From assembly GCF_958295425.1 (NCBI RefSeq), contig NC_081142.1:1671896-1735895 (forward strand): a DNA stretch of 64,000 bases, written 5' to 3'. The notes beneath the pieces are model-generated. The model was not told the origin of the DNA. It searched no databases and worked only from the letters and a program-made list of their open reading frames with translations. Origin of the DNA: Solea solea (taxonomy: Eukaryota > Chordata > Actinopteri > Pleuronectiformes > Soleidae). Position 1 is the stretch's first letter. The number at the start of each line of letters is the position of its first letter. The translations under genes were made by a program, and so were the position numbers. Shown piece after piece: positions 38,270 through 51,395 of the stretch.

Positions 38270-39031
38270 GTATATATGTATGCTCGCTTGGAACCTCGAC
38301 AGAGCAGGTACCAGGTACCAGGAACTATCTCTAATGGAAAAGCAAAGCTAGGTAGTGCATAGACGGCTGCTTGGGGCCTCCTGATCACCAGGGATGTGTG
38401 GAGAAAAAAAACATTTTAACATATTAAAGAAATATAGATATCAATATCTTAATAGTGTTTATCTTAAGTGATTTGGTTTTATTTTGGAGTGAAAGATTGC
38501 TCATTTAGTGCACATTTGTGCTGTTTTTCAACCCAAAGTCATTAAAGTGGTTTACTTATTTGGTTGAATTCAGTATCATCACCTGTACTAAGTACACATT
38601 AATACAAGGCCTTTATTGTGATTTTACTGCCCTCTGAGATTAAAATAAATCAAAGTGAATATGTGTGCTTCCCAAAATGTCGAACTGTTCTGCTGAAGGT
38701 TTACACAATAATACTTATTATTGTCATAGTTTTTACAGTCATGTGTTGTTTGTTATTCACCAGGTTGACCAGTGATGTTCCTGAACACTACAGAGAAGAG
38801 GCAGAGATGGTGATTCCATTTTACGGCTACTTCATCCGAGGTGCCCAGACCACCTTCAGTGGGGTCCTGAGGTTTGTGCAGAAACATCTGCTTGTCTATG
38901 TTTCTGTTTCTATACAACTGATAACATGTGAACTGACACCGTTTTGTGTATGACTGTGTTTCAGAGATCGACAATGGAAGTACACCCTGTGCAGGATGAC
39001 AGATTTTGACTGTGAATTTGAGAATTTATAG
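33292..39031 (+). CDS. dpt: Dermatopontin
   Basis: Secreted extracellular matrix protein that binds decorin, collagen and TGF-beta and supports fibril formation (family knowledge). Four coding exons: 33292-33566 (donor GTGGGT), 37618-37743 (acceptor TTCGCAG, donor GTATGT), 38764-38871 (acceptor CACCAG, donor GTTTGT) and 38965-39031 (acceptor TTTCAG). They total 576 bases, 191 aa (human 201), and all junctions are phase 2. Residues 1-19 form a signal peptide ([19 protein letters not shown]). The family's three D-R-x-W loops are present at D60-R-L-W, D115-R-E-W and D171-R-Q-W, as are ten cysteines (40, 67, 80, 96, 122, 123, 129, 133, 179, 186), enough for the five known disulfides. It ends DFDCEFENL. 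The start ATG has A at -3; an upstream in-frame GTG is not needed. The N-terminus after the signal lacks the tyrosine cluster of human DPT. Confidence 0.96.
33567..37617 (+). other. dpt: dpt intron 1
   Basis: A 4,051-base intron. It contains a family B MITE (36922-37232) and, near 34680-34795, a short fragment (CCACACAGAAACGGCAC) resembling a fish MITE end. The small open frames here (at most 150 codons) show no known domain. Confidence 0.85.
36922..37232 (+). mobile_element. MITE family B
   Basis: The left end GTGTTTCCATCATGGTATGG and the right end, reading CTATTCCTAATGGAAATAC, form short inverted ends. The interior holds GACACAACAGACAACAATGG, shared with 24549-24575, and TCAAGGGAAGGGTGGAACAG, shared with the blocks near 24760 and 25320. 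It has no transposase and sits inside dpt intron 1. Confidence 0.6.
38027..38365 (+). mobile_element. MITE family A, intronic copy in dpt
   Basis: The left end TGGCACTTTTCCATTATACA then CAGTTCAAGCACGACTCGAC is well kept. The right half retains GGAACCTCGACAGAGCAGG, an ACCAGGTACCAGG block and CTAATGGAAAAGCAAAG, but the terminal arm is truncated. An AT-rich microsatellite (38233-38280) has expanded within it. Confidence 0.65.
38233..38280. repeat. (TA)n/(TATG)n microsatellite
   Basis: Alternating TA with later TATG units, located inside the family A MITE in dpt intron 2. Confidence 0.85.
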
Positions 39032-39351
39032 GTCGTTTATGCATGTTTCCTCAATTATAAACAGTTACAAAAACATATTTACTGGAACCTATAAGCAAAC
39101 ACATACCACTGATATTACACAGAACTGCTCTAGTTCCTGTTTTTAGCCACGTTTTTTAGTCAAGCATGAAAAATGACTGCTCATATCGAAGGTAACTGAG
39201 GATTGAAGAGTTTTTTTCTTTAGTAGCAGGAGAAACTGGGACGTCCTTTGGCAACACGTGAAAGAGGTTTTTACTAAACAAACTCAATTACTTGATGATG
39301 GGAACTATGCTGGGCTGTACTGCAAGACCTCTTGTTGATGATCATAAAAGA

Positions 39352-39357
39352 AATAAA
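39352..39357 (+). terminator. dpt: dpt polyadenylation signal AATAAA
   Basis: A canonical hexamer 320 bases after the dpt stop codon, predicting a 3' UTR of about 340 bases. Confidence 0.7.
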
Positions 39358-39969
39358 AGTATTCAGAGAGCTGCTGCGTGTGACTGATTATTGGACATGC
39401 TCCAATAATTGTGAATGTGTTGGAAGTAATAAGAGGGAAATGAAATGTGTCTCACCTGCTTTCAATTGACCTCACATTGCTACTGTGGTCTAGTTCAGTT
39501 ATATACTGTCCCGAAACTCATATGACTGTGCTATTTATGTTGCAGTAGAATTTTGCAATCAAGGTGCTGGATAACATAGTGTAGAATATTTCCAAGGGAA
39601 AGATTGTGGGAGGAAGGATAATCTTGCTATGTGAGAGCGTAAACCTTCCAAAAGAAGATGTGCTCAGCCGTGACGATGTCAACAACCCCTCTGGGCTATT
39701 GCTGGCTGAAAGTGAGCTGAACTCTACATGTTGCCATAACAAGAACCTTGGAGAAAGCGTGTGTTTGTGTGCTTACCTGACCTGACATCAAGGATCACCA
39801 TATCAACAGCTCATCAGTTATGTGATATCCTGATATTTGTATTGCTACACAGTGTGGATGTTTATATAAACAACAGTTTCATGTGAGCAATCTTTAAACC
39901 TTTTAAAGAAAGAAAACTATGTTTACATCGAGGCTTCACACATCTGTGCAGTGACTTTTCTATCACACA

Positions 39970-40092
39970 TCTTTGACATGCTGCCGCCAGGGTTACGTGT
40001 CTTGCCCAAGGACACATCAGCATGTGGAGCTGGGAATCAAACCAACAACCTTCGAGTTGGAAGACAAATTGCTCTGGTGGCGACCGTCAGAG
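39970..40092 (+). repeat. Fish interspersed repeat fragment
   Basis: Contains TTGCCCAAGGACACATCAGC, AATCAAACCAACAACCTTCG and GTTGGAAGACAAATTGCTCT, phrases of a high-copy fish repeat with a tRNA-like end. A short, decayed copy. Confidence 0.45.
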
Positions 40093-43000
40093 CAGCCACT
40101 GAGCTTGCACTTAAAAATGTGTTAATTCAATTTGCAATGAGGAAAAGAGAACTTTGTGGATTGTTTATATTGATGAAGCAAATGTTTTCCAAATGAAAAA
40201 AGGTTCCTATAAACAGCATTAAATGTTTTCTCCAGTACACCTAAAAACATGGACATTCAAGGTAAGTAGTAACAGGAAATTCTGACAATGACATTTGGTA
40301 ACTTTTTGGACGACATAATGAACTATGACTTGTTTATGATTTCGTCCAAAATGCGACAAAATGTGATTATTATGCCTTCTGCACTAATGAGGAAAGAAAT
40401 ATAGCGTCGAGCATCCACTTTGACTTCATTTTCATTCTACTTACTTTGGAAAGGACAAGCAGTATGTCTTTTCCAACTCTATGTGCTCTCCAAAGTGCTG
40501 TTAGAATCTATTCAAACCTAATGGAGTGAACGGGTGGAAGGTTAGCAGGCTTGCTGTACTGTCTTGAAAAGAGCTGGGGACTGGGCCAGTAGTTTTCAGC
40601 ACTGTTTGTTTATGGCAACTGCTGTCGCTGGGCAGACGGCCAGACACAGCAGCGTAACACAGCTGTCCCCAGAGCCAGTGACCGGTGGCGAGCCACACGC
40701 CTGCAGAGGCCTCCTGCCCACAGGGATCCACTGTCCCTGTGGTGGAAGCCTATTTCCTGAGCTGGAAAAGAGGGGGATACATTGTTCCGCTCTATCATCT
40801 CCGCCCTCCAACACATTTTCATTACTGCAGGATGAAAAGTGATCCTTTCAAAACAATATTCACACTGGCTGTAATTATAGTTCAGAAGAGGAGCCAAACT
40901 CCTCGCTACAATCACCTTTGGAATCTGTAGTTGGTTATCATATAATTAAGGGCTAAGGATACATTTATGACAACAATGTCCCATAGTAATGAGGGATTTA
41001 AGTTGTGACGAAAACTGGCTCCTGTTGAGCACTGAGCTGCTTCAGCTGTTTAAATAGATTCTGATTTCACTGTTGTGGATCTACATTCCCAGTAGATGTG
41101 GATTACATGTTAGGATATTGCAATGTGTTCCTTAAAGGTCACCAGTCTTTAGGAGAAAGTTGACTTCTTAGAAAAAGAATAAAGGGAAGTCAGTCTCCCT
41201 ATTAGTGGATGTCACGGTGGATTATTCTCAATTTCGAGCATCTCTCCTGTCCACATGTTTTACAATCAATACCCTTCCTTATGCAAACCTCACTATTTTC
41301 CCAGCTCTGGACTGACACAGAGATAACACTTAAAGCAGAACTATGCAGGATTTGATCCTAATTTAACAGCTCCAGAGTCACTGTGACGGTTAAATGTCTT
41401 TCTGTCTCCCTCCTACTGTCTGTTCGTGGAAAATCAGCCTTGCAGCCCAGAATCAGGAGGTCTTGTGAAGTCTTCTTCATGGCACTACACAAACAACACC
41501 ATAGCCACGTACCGGCTATAAGATCAAGGCAGTGATAGCGTTATTTCAACGTTCATCATGGCAGAACTCTGTTAAAAACAAGTGGGGGGAGTGTCCGTGG
41601 GGGAGGATGAAGCAGTGGACCATGGATGGATGTTTACAGGCTGGATTGGGCAACAGCTGCTACAATTTTGACAACATACAACACATTGTACCTGATGCCA
41701 AATCACAAGTTTCCAAACCCACATTTGGAAACACAGCTGGATCTCCATTTGTGTGATTTTACTCAAAAGTATCACTCCCGGATATGATGTCCAGTCTTCA
41801 GGGGCCCAGGGCTGACGGACTTGGCGGTGGGGTTCTCATTGATGGAGACAATTGCCTCCAATACCCTGGTCCACTCCCGGGTGGAGATTTATGACTTAAT
41901 GAATGATATTTCTATTTCTTATTTAAAAATAGTTTTTGCTGGTTTGACAGGAAAAACACTTGTAGGAATCATAGAGCTTACACATTATTACACATAACAA
42001 CCCCCGTGTTGCAATAATTCTTTGTAAACACAAATCATCTTTGATTTAATGAGAGTGCACACGGTGTTTTTGTAGTCACAGCCAAGCCCTGAAAAGCTGG
42101 TGCAGTAAATGCCTGAGTTCATTAGCTGTGATCCAGTGAATCTTCTGTGCAGCCAGAGCTAAAACCACGACCATAACAGCTTCACAGTGTGAGAGGGCTA
42201 CGACACTCATAAACAACTTCGGTCTGTTCTCAGAACTCACTGCTGCATTTTACTACACTTATCTTTTCATGGCTGAATATAAATGCAGAGACTTGGTTGA
42301 TACTCGTGTTTTGCAGAGATTGTGACCTGACCCAGAACTTAATGTGCAGTTGATAAATGACAATAAACAGATCATTAGAATCAGCAGTTACCGTACATGT
42401 GGCGCTTCCACCCTCCTTTAAGTTTATTATAGACAATAGGAAGCCGATTGGTTGTACTGGTTGTAAGTAGAAATGTCAAACTCAAGGAAAGAAGTAAAAA
42501 AGTAGGAAAAAAACAACTGTTCAGTCGTGGGTGGACACTATGATTTTAACATTATAACACACTATTCCATCATGATATCGGAATAAAGGTATTCATGATG
42601 ATAATCACAGAATTTCAAAATAAAAGTGTTGTTTTTGATGATGTATACTTCACAGTAAAAACCTAGTAATGATGCAAAATACATCTAAAATTAAGTAAAT
42701 AATGACAAGCTTATATTTATGTTGAACGTAATGCACTTAATAAAGTGATAATTACCAACCAAATTATTACTATTATAAAAAAGATTACTAACAAATGTAT
42801 TTAATATTACGAAATTTCACATTATCCAGGTATGTTAGTGCGACTAAGACGAGCTCCATCTTAGTTTTCTATTGTATTATTGTCTTAGTCCGACTACAAA
42901 TGGACTTTTAAACTGCATGTAAACACAGTGAGTGTTGTGCACCAATTCTGGATCCTTAAGTGAGAGAATAACAGGAACTCTGTTCTGCTTTCACACATGG

Positions 43001-45477
43001 TTTGAGTTTTCTAATGATGTCTGACACTGCAATGCAAACATGAGATGAATATGAACTGCACCTCCCAAAATGATTCACTTGACATTAAAATGAGATGGGA
43101 AGAGGTGCTTGGAGTTGGAATGGCGACCCCCTTCAGAGACATCGAATCAGGCAGTGTAATTTTTCAGACTTCTGGACAGCAAGTTTTTCCAAAACACTGT
43201 TTTAACTCAAGGGAGGTGATCTGTTCTCAGCCAGTGAAGACGTGATGAGGGGCCATGTTTTGGACGTGGGCAGGGAGAACCAAAGTGAGTGTGCACCATG
43301 GAGTGTGACCCTGACCCAGCCCTGGGGCTGCACAGATAGCCTGTTTATTTTAGGGAGCCTCTGCCCGCTCTCACTGCTCTTACTTGAGGACAAAAACAGC
43401 TGCCTCTTTTCATGTCTGACAACAAGGGGCGCAGTGTAAGAGAGACCCAGCAGAACTCAGTTTGACCAAGTTTTTACTGCACAAATATCCTGCTTTTCTA
43501 AGAAGACGTTCGCCGTAGTGGTGCGACTTCATCGTGCATTTACACAGTAAAGTATATCAGACTTTTGAGGGAATTTTAAGGGTAAACAAATCAAAGCTAT
43601 CTTTCTCAAAACTATGAGTGGAATGTTATGTGTAAGGTTAAAGCTCTAATGTCTTTAATCCCAACATTTTTTTCACAATGACCTTGCTACTAGGGCCCCT
43701 CCATACTTGCCATGTTCCATGCGTGCAGAGCTGCTATGCATTTCCGCTTGCACATAGATGGCTGTGGTCCATGCATGAGTACTTAATCTTTTAATTTCAT
43801 TCCAGTAGTCGACTATTCTCACGTGCTGGGATTGTGCCCACATTTGTATTCTCGGAGTGACGTTGGGTAAAGGGTTGAACAGATGTGTGTACTGACAAAC
43901 CTCCTCATAACCTCTATTTAAAAGCAAGCGTCCATGCTCATCGTCTTCTTTGCCGTGAAAGTGAAAACCTTTGACTGCCTATAGCTACGGGCAGAGAACA
44001 CTGGAGTTGACGATTTGAACATTTAATTGCTTCGCATTGAAGCAAGATGACGTGGTTTTCACAAATAAATAAATAATCCACAGGACAATCGCTCAGTGAA
44101 TTTTTTTTTGCCTAAAAAGAAAAATTTTGCAATAGAAAGAAAAAATGTCTAACTTTGTCTAAGATGAAATAGCCTACGTTGATCTTGGATTACAGTGGTT
44201 TGCATGTAATCCCCCATCATTGATTATGTGTGTGCAAATATAATACATTCTAAGGCATAAAGTCTTAAATTCAGCTTAATCAAGTAAAGGAAGACTCATT
44301 TTAAGTAAACATTTCTTACATGACAGAATTTCTTTGCTTGTGATACGTACAAATGTCTTATTTTGGCCTGTTTCGTTTTAGTTTTTGGTCATTTTAGGGC
44401 ACATTACAGTCTGAAAGTAAATAATTTGACTATTTCTATAGGTCTCACTCAGGGGGCTGGCAAAAGGGGGTGGGGCATAGTAGTAAAATGCTATTGCTAG
44501 CTTTTCCAGACTTAAAAAACAAAGTTGCACCATGTGACTTTAACAGCGGCCACAATGGGTTTCTTATTTAATGGCTGCCAGCCGACCTTACCTGCGCCAC
44601 GTGTGTCGACATGCACAGCACAGTACTGTGTGTTCTGTACAGATCTCTTTGTCTTTGTTTGCTGCAGTAAGATTTACAAATACAGAGGTTTTTGTGGGAG
44701 AGTCACAGAAGAAAAAAAAAGCATGTGTAAACCTGTGGCATGTTGGGCACAGCTCAGGTTTACAAGTGTGAGGTGTGTCCTCAGGTGGGATTCTGCTCCA
44801 GGTCATATCTCACCAACTGTAAACACGCTTTTAAAGCTCCAGTATGTCACATTTAGGAAGGTTTATATTGGCAGTAAATGGAACATGCGTCCTACATGTA
44901 TGTTTGAGTGAGGGAATTATTGCTTTAAAATCAAACTTGTTCCCCTTTTGTAGCCTTTTATATGTACTTTAGGCTTTTTAGAGGCGGCCATCCTCCGACT
45001 GATGCATAAAGAGAGTGGAGACAGTTGTGCAAGAGTCCTCTCTGGTATGTAAAGGCCACCTATTGTTGCACTCTGTAATTTCTTCATTAGATTTCACTAA
45101 ACCAAGAAATTACCATCACTGTTTTATCATAAAAAAACATAACTTATTGACTTATTTATTGACTTATATGTTCTTTGTTCTGCTGACATGTGTGTGATGT
45201 ATAGACTGACTCACACCACAACAACTCAAGCAATTTGTATCATAATTAGCAATTTGTACATAGACTGTACAAGTGAAAGATGAAAGCTAAAGATGTCATC
45301 ATATGTACATCCCCATTGTGCATTTGTAGGATTTGTATTCTGTGTGATTATATGTATTGATAGTTGTCTCCTTATTGTCTATAATGTGTTAGTATGATAA
45401 AGTATGCCTTTTAGTTTCCACATATGCAAATTAGCTGTATAAAAAAGCCATGTAGAACTTGGTACAGTATTGCACAT

Positions 45478-45580
45478 ATTTTCCATTAGGAATATTTCAA
45501 AAATAACCATCCCAACTGTTCCATTCTTTGGCACCCTTCCCTTTTGGTACCAGAGTAAAATGGTACGGTACAGTCAGTCT
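45478..45580 (-). mobile_element. MITE family B terminal fragment
   Basis: TTTTCCATTAGGAATATTTC, TTCTTTGGCACCCTTCCC and GGTACCAGAGTAAAATGGTA are the reverse complement of the family B right end seen at 25295-25390. Only one end is present. Confidence 0.55.
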
Positions 45581-46760
45581 ACCACGGAATAATTGACTCT
45601 TGGGAAATATTCCTTGCATCGAGGATTCGAGCTCTGCACTTGTTTACATGGTCAACTCATGTTCGTCCTGTGATCTTAAATGAACGGTGTGAGATGAAAA
45701 GAAGTTGGTTGGGTTTTAAAGTTAAGAATAAAAGCTTATTCACCTTTTTTTTTCTATGGGGCAAAAAAAAGTTTGTGATTTGGGAAGGCAGCCAATGCAT
45801 TGTGGGAACGAGAGGTGTAAGGCGAGCTCAGTGACCTACTGGTTCCCAGCCTTCCCTTTGGCTTTCTCACTCTCTGTGCTTACAGCTCACCTCCAGACAA
45901 AAGCATCATTATTACTCTTGGATTCCTCACTGGTGGATTCTTGTGAGTGAAACAGCACTGAATAAATGAGATACTTTATGGTCTGTGATGATGAGAGAGC
46001 TGAATGGATCCATCACCATCAAAAATCACATCTGGTGTTTCCACTCATTCAGACTCTTAGCAGGAACTGTTCCACCACAGTATTTATAATGGCAGACTCT
46101 CTCATTAGCCATGATTAGCTTGTGGCTGCATTTCCTGGAGGACGACACCCAAAGAGCAAAGTGTTTGTTGGAGGCAGACTTTATTCTGCTTCTCAACTGT
46201 ATGTGCCTGCAGGTGAAAGGTCAAGACTGTGAGTGTCAAAGATGTACTGGGCCTTGTAGGTGTTTTAATCTGTCTGTTGGCCAGAGGCCCAGGCAGAGAG
46301 AAGAGCAGGACTCAAACAGCATTGTGTTACACATAACAGGCTCTTCTCACACCATCGAGCACATGCTCGTGTCTTAGTAGAGTGGAATCCAGCCGTGACC
46401 CAGAGTTTAGATACACTCCTGCAGCGTCTGAGGATATAGAAAATACATCACAAGGTACAGAACAATTCGCATGCAGGACACATGCTGGCATTCTTGACGT
46501 GACAATTTCACTCATGAGTTTCCTTTAACTGTACAAACTGTCAAAGTGAAAAGAGTCAGCGCTGTAAATCAGAACAAGAGCAAAGGAAATGCACATTTAT
46601 GCTTCACATAGTTCACAAAGATAAGCAAGGAATAACAAGGCATGACATGATGGTATATATAAAGAGCGCCATGGTCACATTTAGCTGCTGCTTCAATTCA
46701 TTCTTAGTAGTAATAAAGTTAATCTACTTCCTGTTTATTTTTTTTTTTATTTTATTTTAG

Positions 46761-46997
46761 ATACTTTATTAATCCCCTTAGGGAAATTACTCTCAGTCTC
46801 AGACTGACTGATATTCTCTGCATTTGACCCATCCTAGAATTAGGAGCAGTGGGCTGCTGCAATGAGTAGCGGGGAACATTGGGAGTTGGGTACCTTGCTC
46901 AGGGGTACCCCAGCCCTTTTTTGGCCGGGTGGGGATTTGAACCAGCGACCTTCCGGTTACAAGTCAAGTTCCCTTTCCACTTGGCCACGGGCTGCCC
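46761..46997 (+). repeat. Common fish interspersed repeat (copy 2)
   Basis: Begins ATACTTTATTAATCCCCTTA, passes through CATTTGACCCATCCTAGAAT and GGAGCAGTGGGCTGC, and ends with TTGCTCAGGGGTACCCCAGC, GAACCAGCGACCTTCCGG and the CCCTTTCCACTTGGCCA end that it shares with 22360-22470. Confidence 0.6.
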
Positions 46998-47250
46998 AAC
47001 ACCAGCACATGCATGACCACTGGTTATGAATCATGGATATTGAATGTTGGTTCGTTCATGTCTGAGCCGCGGGATTTACTGTCCAGGTCACTTCTTATCT
47101 GCTGGATGATATTTATAGCCGAATTCTAAAAAAAGAAGCGATGATGCATTCCTCCTATGAAAAGTCACAAGTTAATCTCCTCCCCCAGCCCCCCCTTCTT
47201 CTCTCTCCTCTCCTACCCCAACCTGTCGAGGCAGGTGGCCGTACACTTTT

Positions 47251-47712
47251 GGCACTTTTCCATTCTACAGTTCAAAGACTACGTGGCTCTACTCTACTCG
47301 ACTCAGTTTGGAATCAGGCACGTCGTTTTCCATTACTTCATAGAGCCTCCTCAGCGTGGGTGGGCTCGTCATAACACAGATGTAATGCCGTCTTATAAAC
47401 GACTCAAACAATGGAGGACATCGAGGTGATGAGGACTTGCTGCTCCGTCTGTGGACGGACCACGGTGTATTTTTGTGGACAGCAGCCATGTGTACTCGCT
47501 GTATTCTTGTGTCAGATGTCACACTCATGATTATTCCAATGGTGACACTTTCTGACCAATGAGTGACCGGCAGTCTGTCGACGTCACATTTTAGTTTTGG
47601 CTCATTTGGAACCTCGCCAGAGCAGGTACTAAAAAAAAGCACCAGGTACCAGGTACTATCACTAATGGAAAAGCAAAAATAAAACTCATGCTAGAACTGT
47701 ATAATGCAAAAG
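47251..47712 (+). mobile_element. MITE family A, copy near 47.5 kb
   Basis: Both ends are preserved: the left reads GGCACTTTTCCATTCTACAG and the right CTAGAACTGTATAATGCAAA, which are inverse of each other with few mismatches. The interior holds the diagnostic GTCTGTCGACGTCACATTTT and TGGAACCTCGCCAGAGCAGG. About 460 bases, with no transposase. Confidence 0.7.
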
Positions 47713-47929
47713 CATCATATGAGTCTTCATTCTGTCAGAGATTTATTTCTGTTAAAAGGGATTTTTTTTCTCTCCACTGTCACCAAGTGTTTTCTCATTG
47801 TGTCCCTTTTGGGTCTCCATATAAAAATTGCTTACTATGGAAAGTGCCTAATATACGTTATGAATTGACGCTATACAAATAAAATTGAAAATTTCATAAT
47901 TGTAATAATATACATATATACTAGGTATC

Positions 47930-48035
47930 CATCTCTCCGTGGAGTTTCCATGTTCTGGGTTCTCCGGTTTCATCCCATAGTCCAAAAACATGCAGAGGTT
48001 AATTGGACACACTAAATTGCCCATAGGTATCTTCT
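47930..48035 (+). repeat. Retroelement tail repeat fragment
   Basis: GGAGTTTCCATGTTCTGGGT, CATAGTCCAAAAACATGCAG and ACTAAATTGCCCATAGGTAT belong to the same family as 28541-28696 and 53140-53422, truncated before the tail. Confidence 0.45.
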
Positions 48036-48252
48036 TTATCTTCAGTGCCAGCCATTCCTACCAGTACCTGTTGACAACTCTGATAAAAAGATGAAGCACA
48101 ACACCTTCAGGGAATGAGACGATAGAGAATACAAACCACAAGAGTAAAATGCAGGAACAGAGGTGCCCCAACAGGACAGGCATACCAGGCAAATGCCCCC
48201 CCCCCCACCAATGTAAAGCCCCCTGTACATTTTCAATAAAACAAAGCCCACC

Positions 48253-48424
48253 AATATGCAGCTCACCACTGTTACATCCAAAAAGAGGCCCCTTCTTTAG
48301 GAGGAGTGTAGTGCAGTGGCACTAACAAGTGGGCCCCCGAGAGCCGGTCCTAATTGTATATTTTGCAGTGACATCCATGAAGCCCCTAAAACCCCATTAA
48401 TATGCAGCTCACCACTGTTACATC
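48253..48424 (+). repeat. Direct repeat, 146-bp spacing
   Basis: A 26-base phrase that begins AATATGCAGCTCACCACTGT occurs at 48253-48278 and again at 48399-48424, each followed within about 20 bases by GGCCCCTTCT. This is an imperfect tandem duplication in a region without genes. Confidence 0.75.
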
Positions 48425-49816
48425 AAAAACTCCTTAATGGGGCCCCTTCTGACTTACCTCAGGTCCACCATGGGCCAGGAAATACTCTCAGGACTGGTTT
48501 GAACCTCTGTTGAACAGGAGGTCAAGAGATCTTTGGACTTTTGCTGCAAAAAGCTCCAAAACAGCACATTTAGATCCACTGTTTCTGGTCAGCGACAGTG
48601 TTAAGACCCACCCAACAACTGTTTTATGTGTGTGTTGTTCATGTTTAAAAATAAATGTCATGATGATTAATGCATTTGCATTTTTATGAGGGCTTAAGGT
48701 CCTGATAGACTTGGCACCAAATGAGTCATCAACGCGCAGGGCAGATTTTGGAACCGTGTGCTGAAAGCACGTTGGTGCACACGGACAGTGCATGGTGAAA
48801 TGGGATACTGCAGGATCCTGTGTGCGAGTAGGCTGGACCAGGCTTTGGATATGCAATGCAACCCTTATTGCATATCTGGAAGTATACCAGGGCCTTTTCG
48901 GTGTGCAGGTAATGAGGTTGGGATGCTGAAGGGCATCCCAACCCACCCTCCAGAGTCTAGGATCGCCTCTGTGTGGGAACTGCAGTCAGATAATCATATT
49001 CTGTTCAAGTTTAATGTCAGCAAATAACAGTAATGGCAACTCATTTCTCTTTACTTTGTTGCTGACCCTCTGTCAAGGGGGGGTCAATGCATCTCTTGTC
49101 AGCCTTTGAGCATTATGAACGTTAAATTCAGCAATTTGTTAACTGCTGACAGGAAACAAAGATATTTGTGTGTCACCAGCTGTGAGCTCTGTGAGGACCG
49201 ACACGACGAACCACATTCTCTCTGGTGACATCATCGATGACTTTGCTTCAAGAATGTGTAGAAAAAGGAATATTTACACACGTTCACTCTAGCAGATGTG
49301 TGTTTGTGTAAATGACTGATGCTGAAAATGTGAAGTCTTTGTAAAGTGTAGAAAACTGAATACTCATGGTTTGTTTCTGTTGCCTATTGTACCTAAAAAA
49401 CGTGTTTGTTTCCATGTAGTTTCAAAGCCTCAGGTAGATCAGAGCAACATCTGCTCTTCTTCTTTATCTCGCCTTGTTTAGCAAACTTGAAATTGTTTTA
49501 CTGATTTGTTTTGGCTCCTTTACAATGTGTCCACCAGTCGAAATGCTTCAGCATATGTGGCCTTTAAAAGTGTTATTGTGTTATATGTTGTGCTGACTGT
49601 TAAAATGTGGTTTATTTACCCTCAAAATATCACAATGTGGATAAAAATAAATAAAACTACAATTCTCAACTCAACTGTCAAACTAACCAAGTCTTTTTCA
49701 GCTTCAGTCTCCTGCTTTTAGGACAAGGATATTTGGAATTATCTATAAAATAATGTTTAACAATTTGGAAGAGAATCAGTTGATCTGAAAATCATCATTG
49801 ACTTTTATGATGTTTT

Positions 49817-50432
49817 GGCACTTTTCCATCATACAGTTCTAGCACTACTCTAGACTCTACATGTTATCAGGCATGTCTTCATAGAACCTCCTTAACATTC
49901 AGGGTGGTCATAGCACGGCTGTATGAAACTGCGGTGTCGTTGCTTTATGTGCGACACAAACACACAAACACACAAACTAGTGTCAGGCAAAGCAATAGTT
50001 TTCAGTGTGACTGAATCATTAGAACCAGTTTATTAAAAAAAGATTAGTTCACAGAATTGTTCAGTACGGGTTGTGATGCGACTCATAATCTCTGGCTTTC
50101 AGCAGTGCTGAATTATATTATAATATTGAGATTTTTGACATTTCCTTGCTAAATGTTGGAGATTAACAAATGGATTATTCAGTCTTTTTAACTCACCTAC
50201 AGTTCAGCATTGTTCGCTTTGATTCTTGTGTCGGACGTCGCGCTCGTGTCTCTTCCAGTGACGACACTCTTTGACCAATCAGTGGCCGGCAGTCTGTCGA
50301 CGTCACAGTTTAGTATCGGCTCAGCAGAGCAGGTACCAAAGAAGCAACAGGTACCAGGTACTATTACTAAAGGAAAAGCAAGAAAACGAGTAGAGCGGAG
50401 CCGAGTAGTGCTAGAAGTGTATAATGGAAAGC
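49817..50432 (+). mobile_element. MITE family A, longest copy
   Basis: About 616 bases from GGCACTTTTCCATCATACAG to CTAGAAGTGTATAATGGAAA, which are inverse arms. Interior blocks shared with the other copies include TGACCAATCAGTGGCCGGCA, GTCTGTCGACGTCACAG and GAGCGGAGCCGAGTAGTG. It has no long open frame for a transposase and is the best reference copy for the family in this window. Confidence 0.7.
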
Positions 50433-50871
50433 CATGAGCTAACTACTTTTTGGAGCTTTAATTCTTACTGTCGGTATGTGTTCGATCAGTCTACTCATCT
50501 CTAAAGGAGAAAAGATATGTTCCAATGATGTTTCCTCAGGAGTTCAGGGTGTTTTGAGGCCTTTTGAGAAACAAGTGTAGCAGTAACGTTACACTTACGT
50601 CGCTAAAGAAGTACCCATGAAAAAATAGTGACTCTTCGCCAGCCAGACAACAAAGGTCTGAGGGAAATGTAAGTGGAGCAGTGATTGTGAGCTGTTACGT
50701 CATCGTTCGTCATCCATTCATGGCCTCTCTTGTCTCTTGACAAACTCTACTGATAGCCTGTGTCCTTCCTCCACGTTTGACTTCCCTTCTTCTGCATCCA
50801 AAAATGATTTGAGAAAACAATAAATTATACTTAATGATTTAAAAAATGATTTCACCTCTATTATTAAGCCA

Positions 50872-50895
50872 GTGTGTGTGTGTGTGTGTGTGTGC
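50872..50895. repeat. (TG)n microsatellite
   Basis: About a dozen TG units. Confidence 0.8.
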
Positions 50896-51395
50896 CATAG
50901 TAACAGCTGGCACAGAGACTCTACCGAGGTCGGTGTGCGATGGAAAAGTACTGCAGTGCCAGAGGAGCCACAGAAAGCTCTCTATCACGATATCTGGCCG
51001 AGGGCACAGCAAGAGCAAGACAATGAAAGATAAGGCAGTCTCCACTCGCTTTGTTCCGCTGCTGTGTTTGTCCTCAGACCCACAGACGACTTTTATCTTG
51101 TTCGGGTGTCTGGGTCAGACACGAGATCGGTCTGACTGCCTCTGAGCTCCACTTCACAGTAATTACTGTAACAGGACAGACAGTAGATTACAGATTGAAC
51201 CTCAGGCCAGTGATTTACTACTTGTAATTGTTCCTCCTGATCATCCATATGCATCGTGTACTTATGTGGTTTGGTTGCACACAGTAGTTAGGTTGTTTCA
51301 GCAGTAGGACTGGCAACATGTATCTTTGCTGCTCAACTGGTCCATTCTATGTCTCTCTTTCCAAATTGTTACAATTGCTCACAATCAGTTAAATC

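Larger units (their letters stand above)
37744..38763 (+). other. dpt: dpt intron 2
   Basis: A 1,020-base intron containing one family A MITE (38027-38365) with an AT microsatellite inside it. Confidence 0.88.

Noticed and set aside
48488..48946. 152-codon minus-strand open frame
   Set aside because: No recognisable domain and no splice partners; adjacent to repeats.
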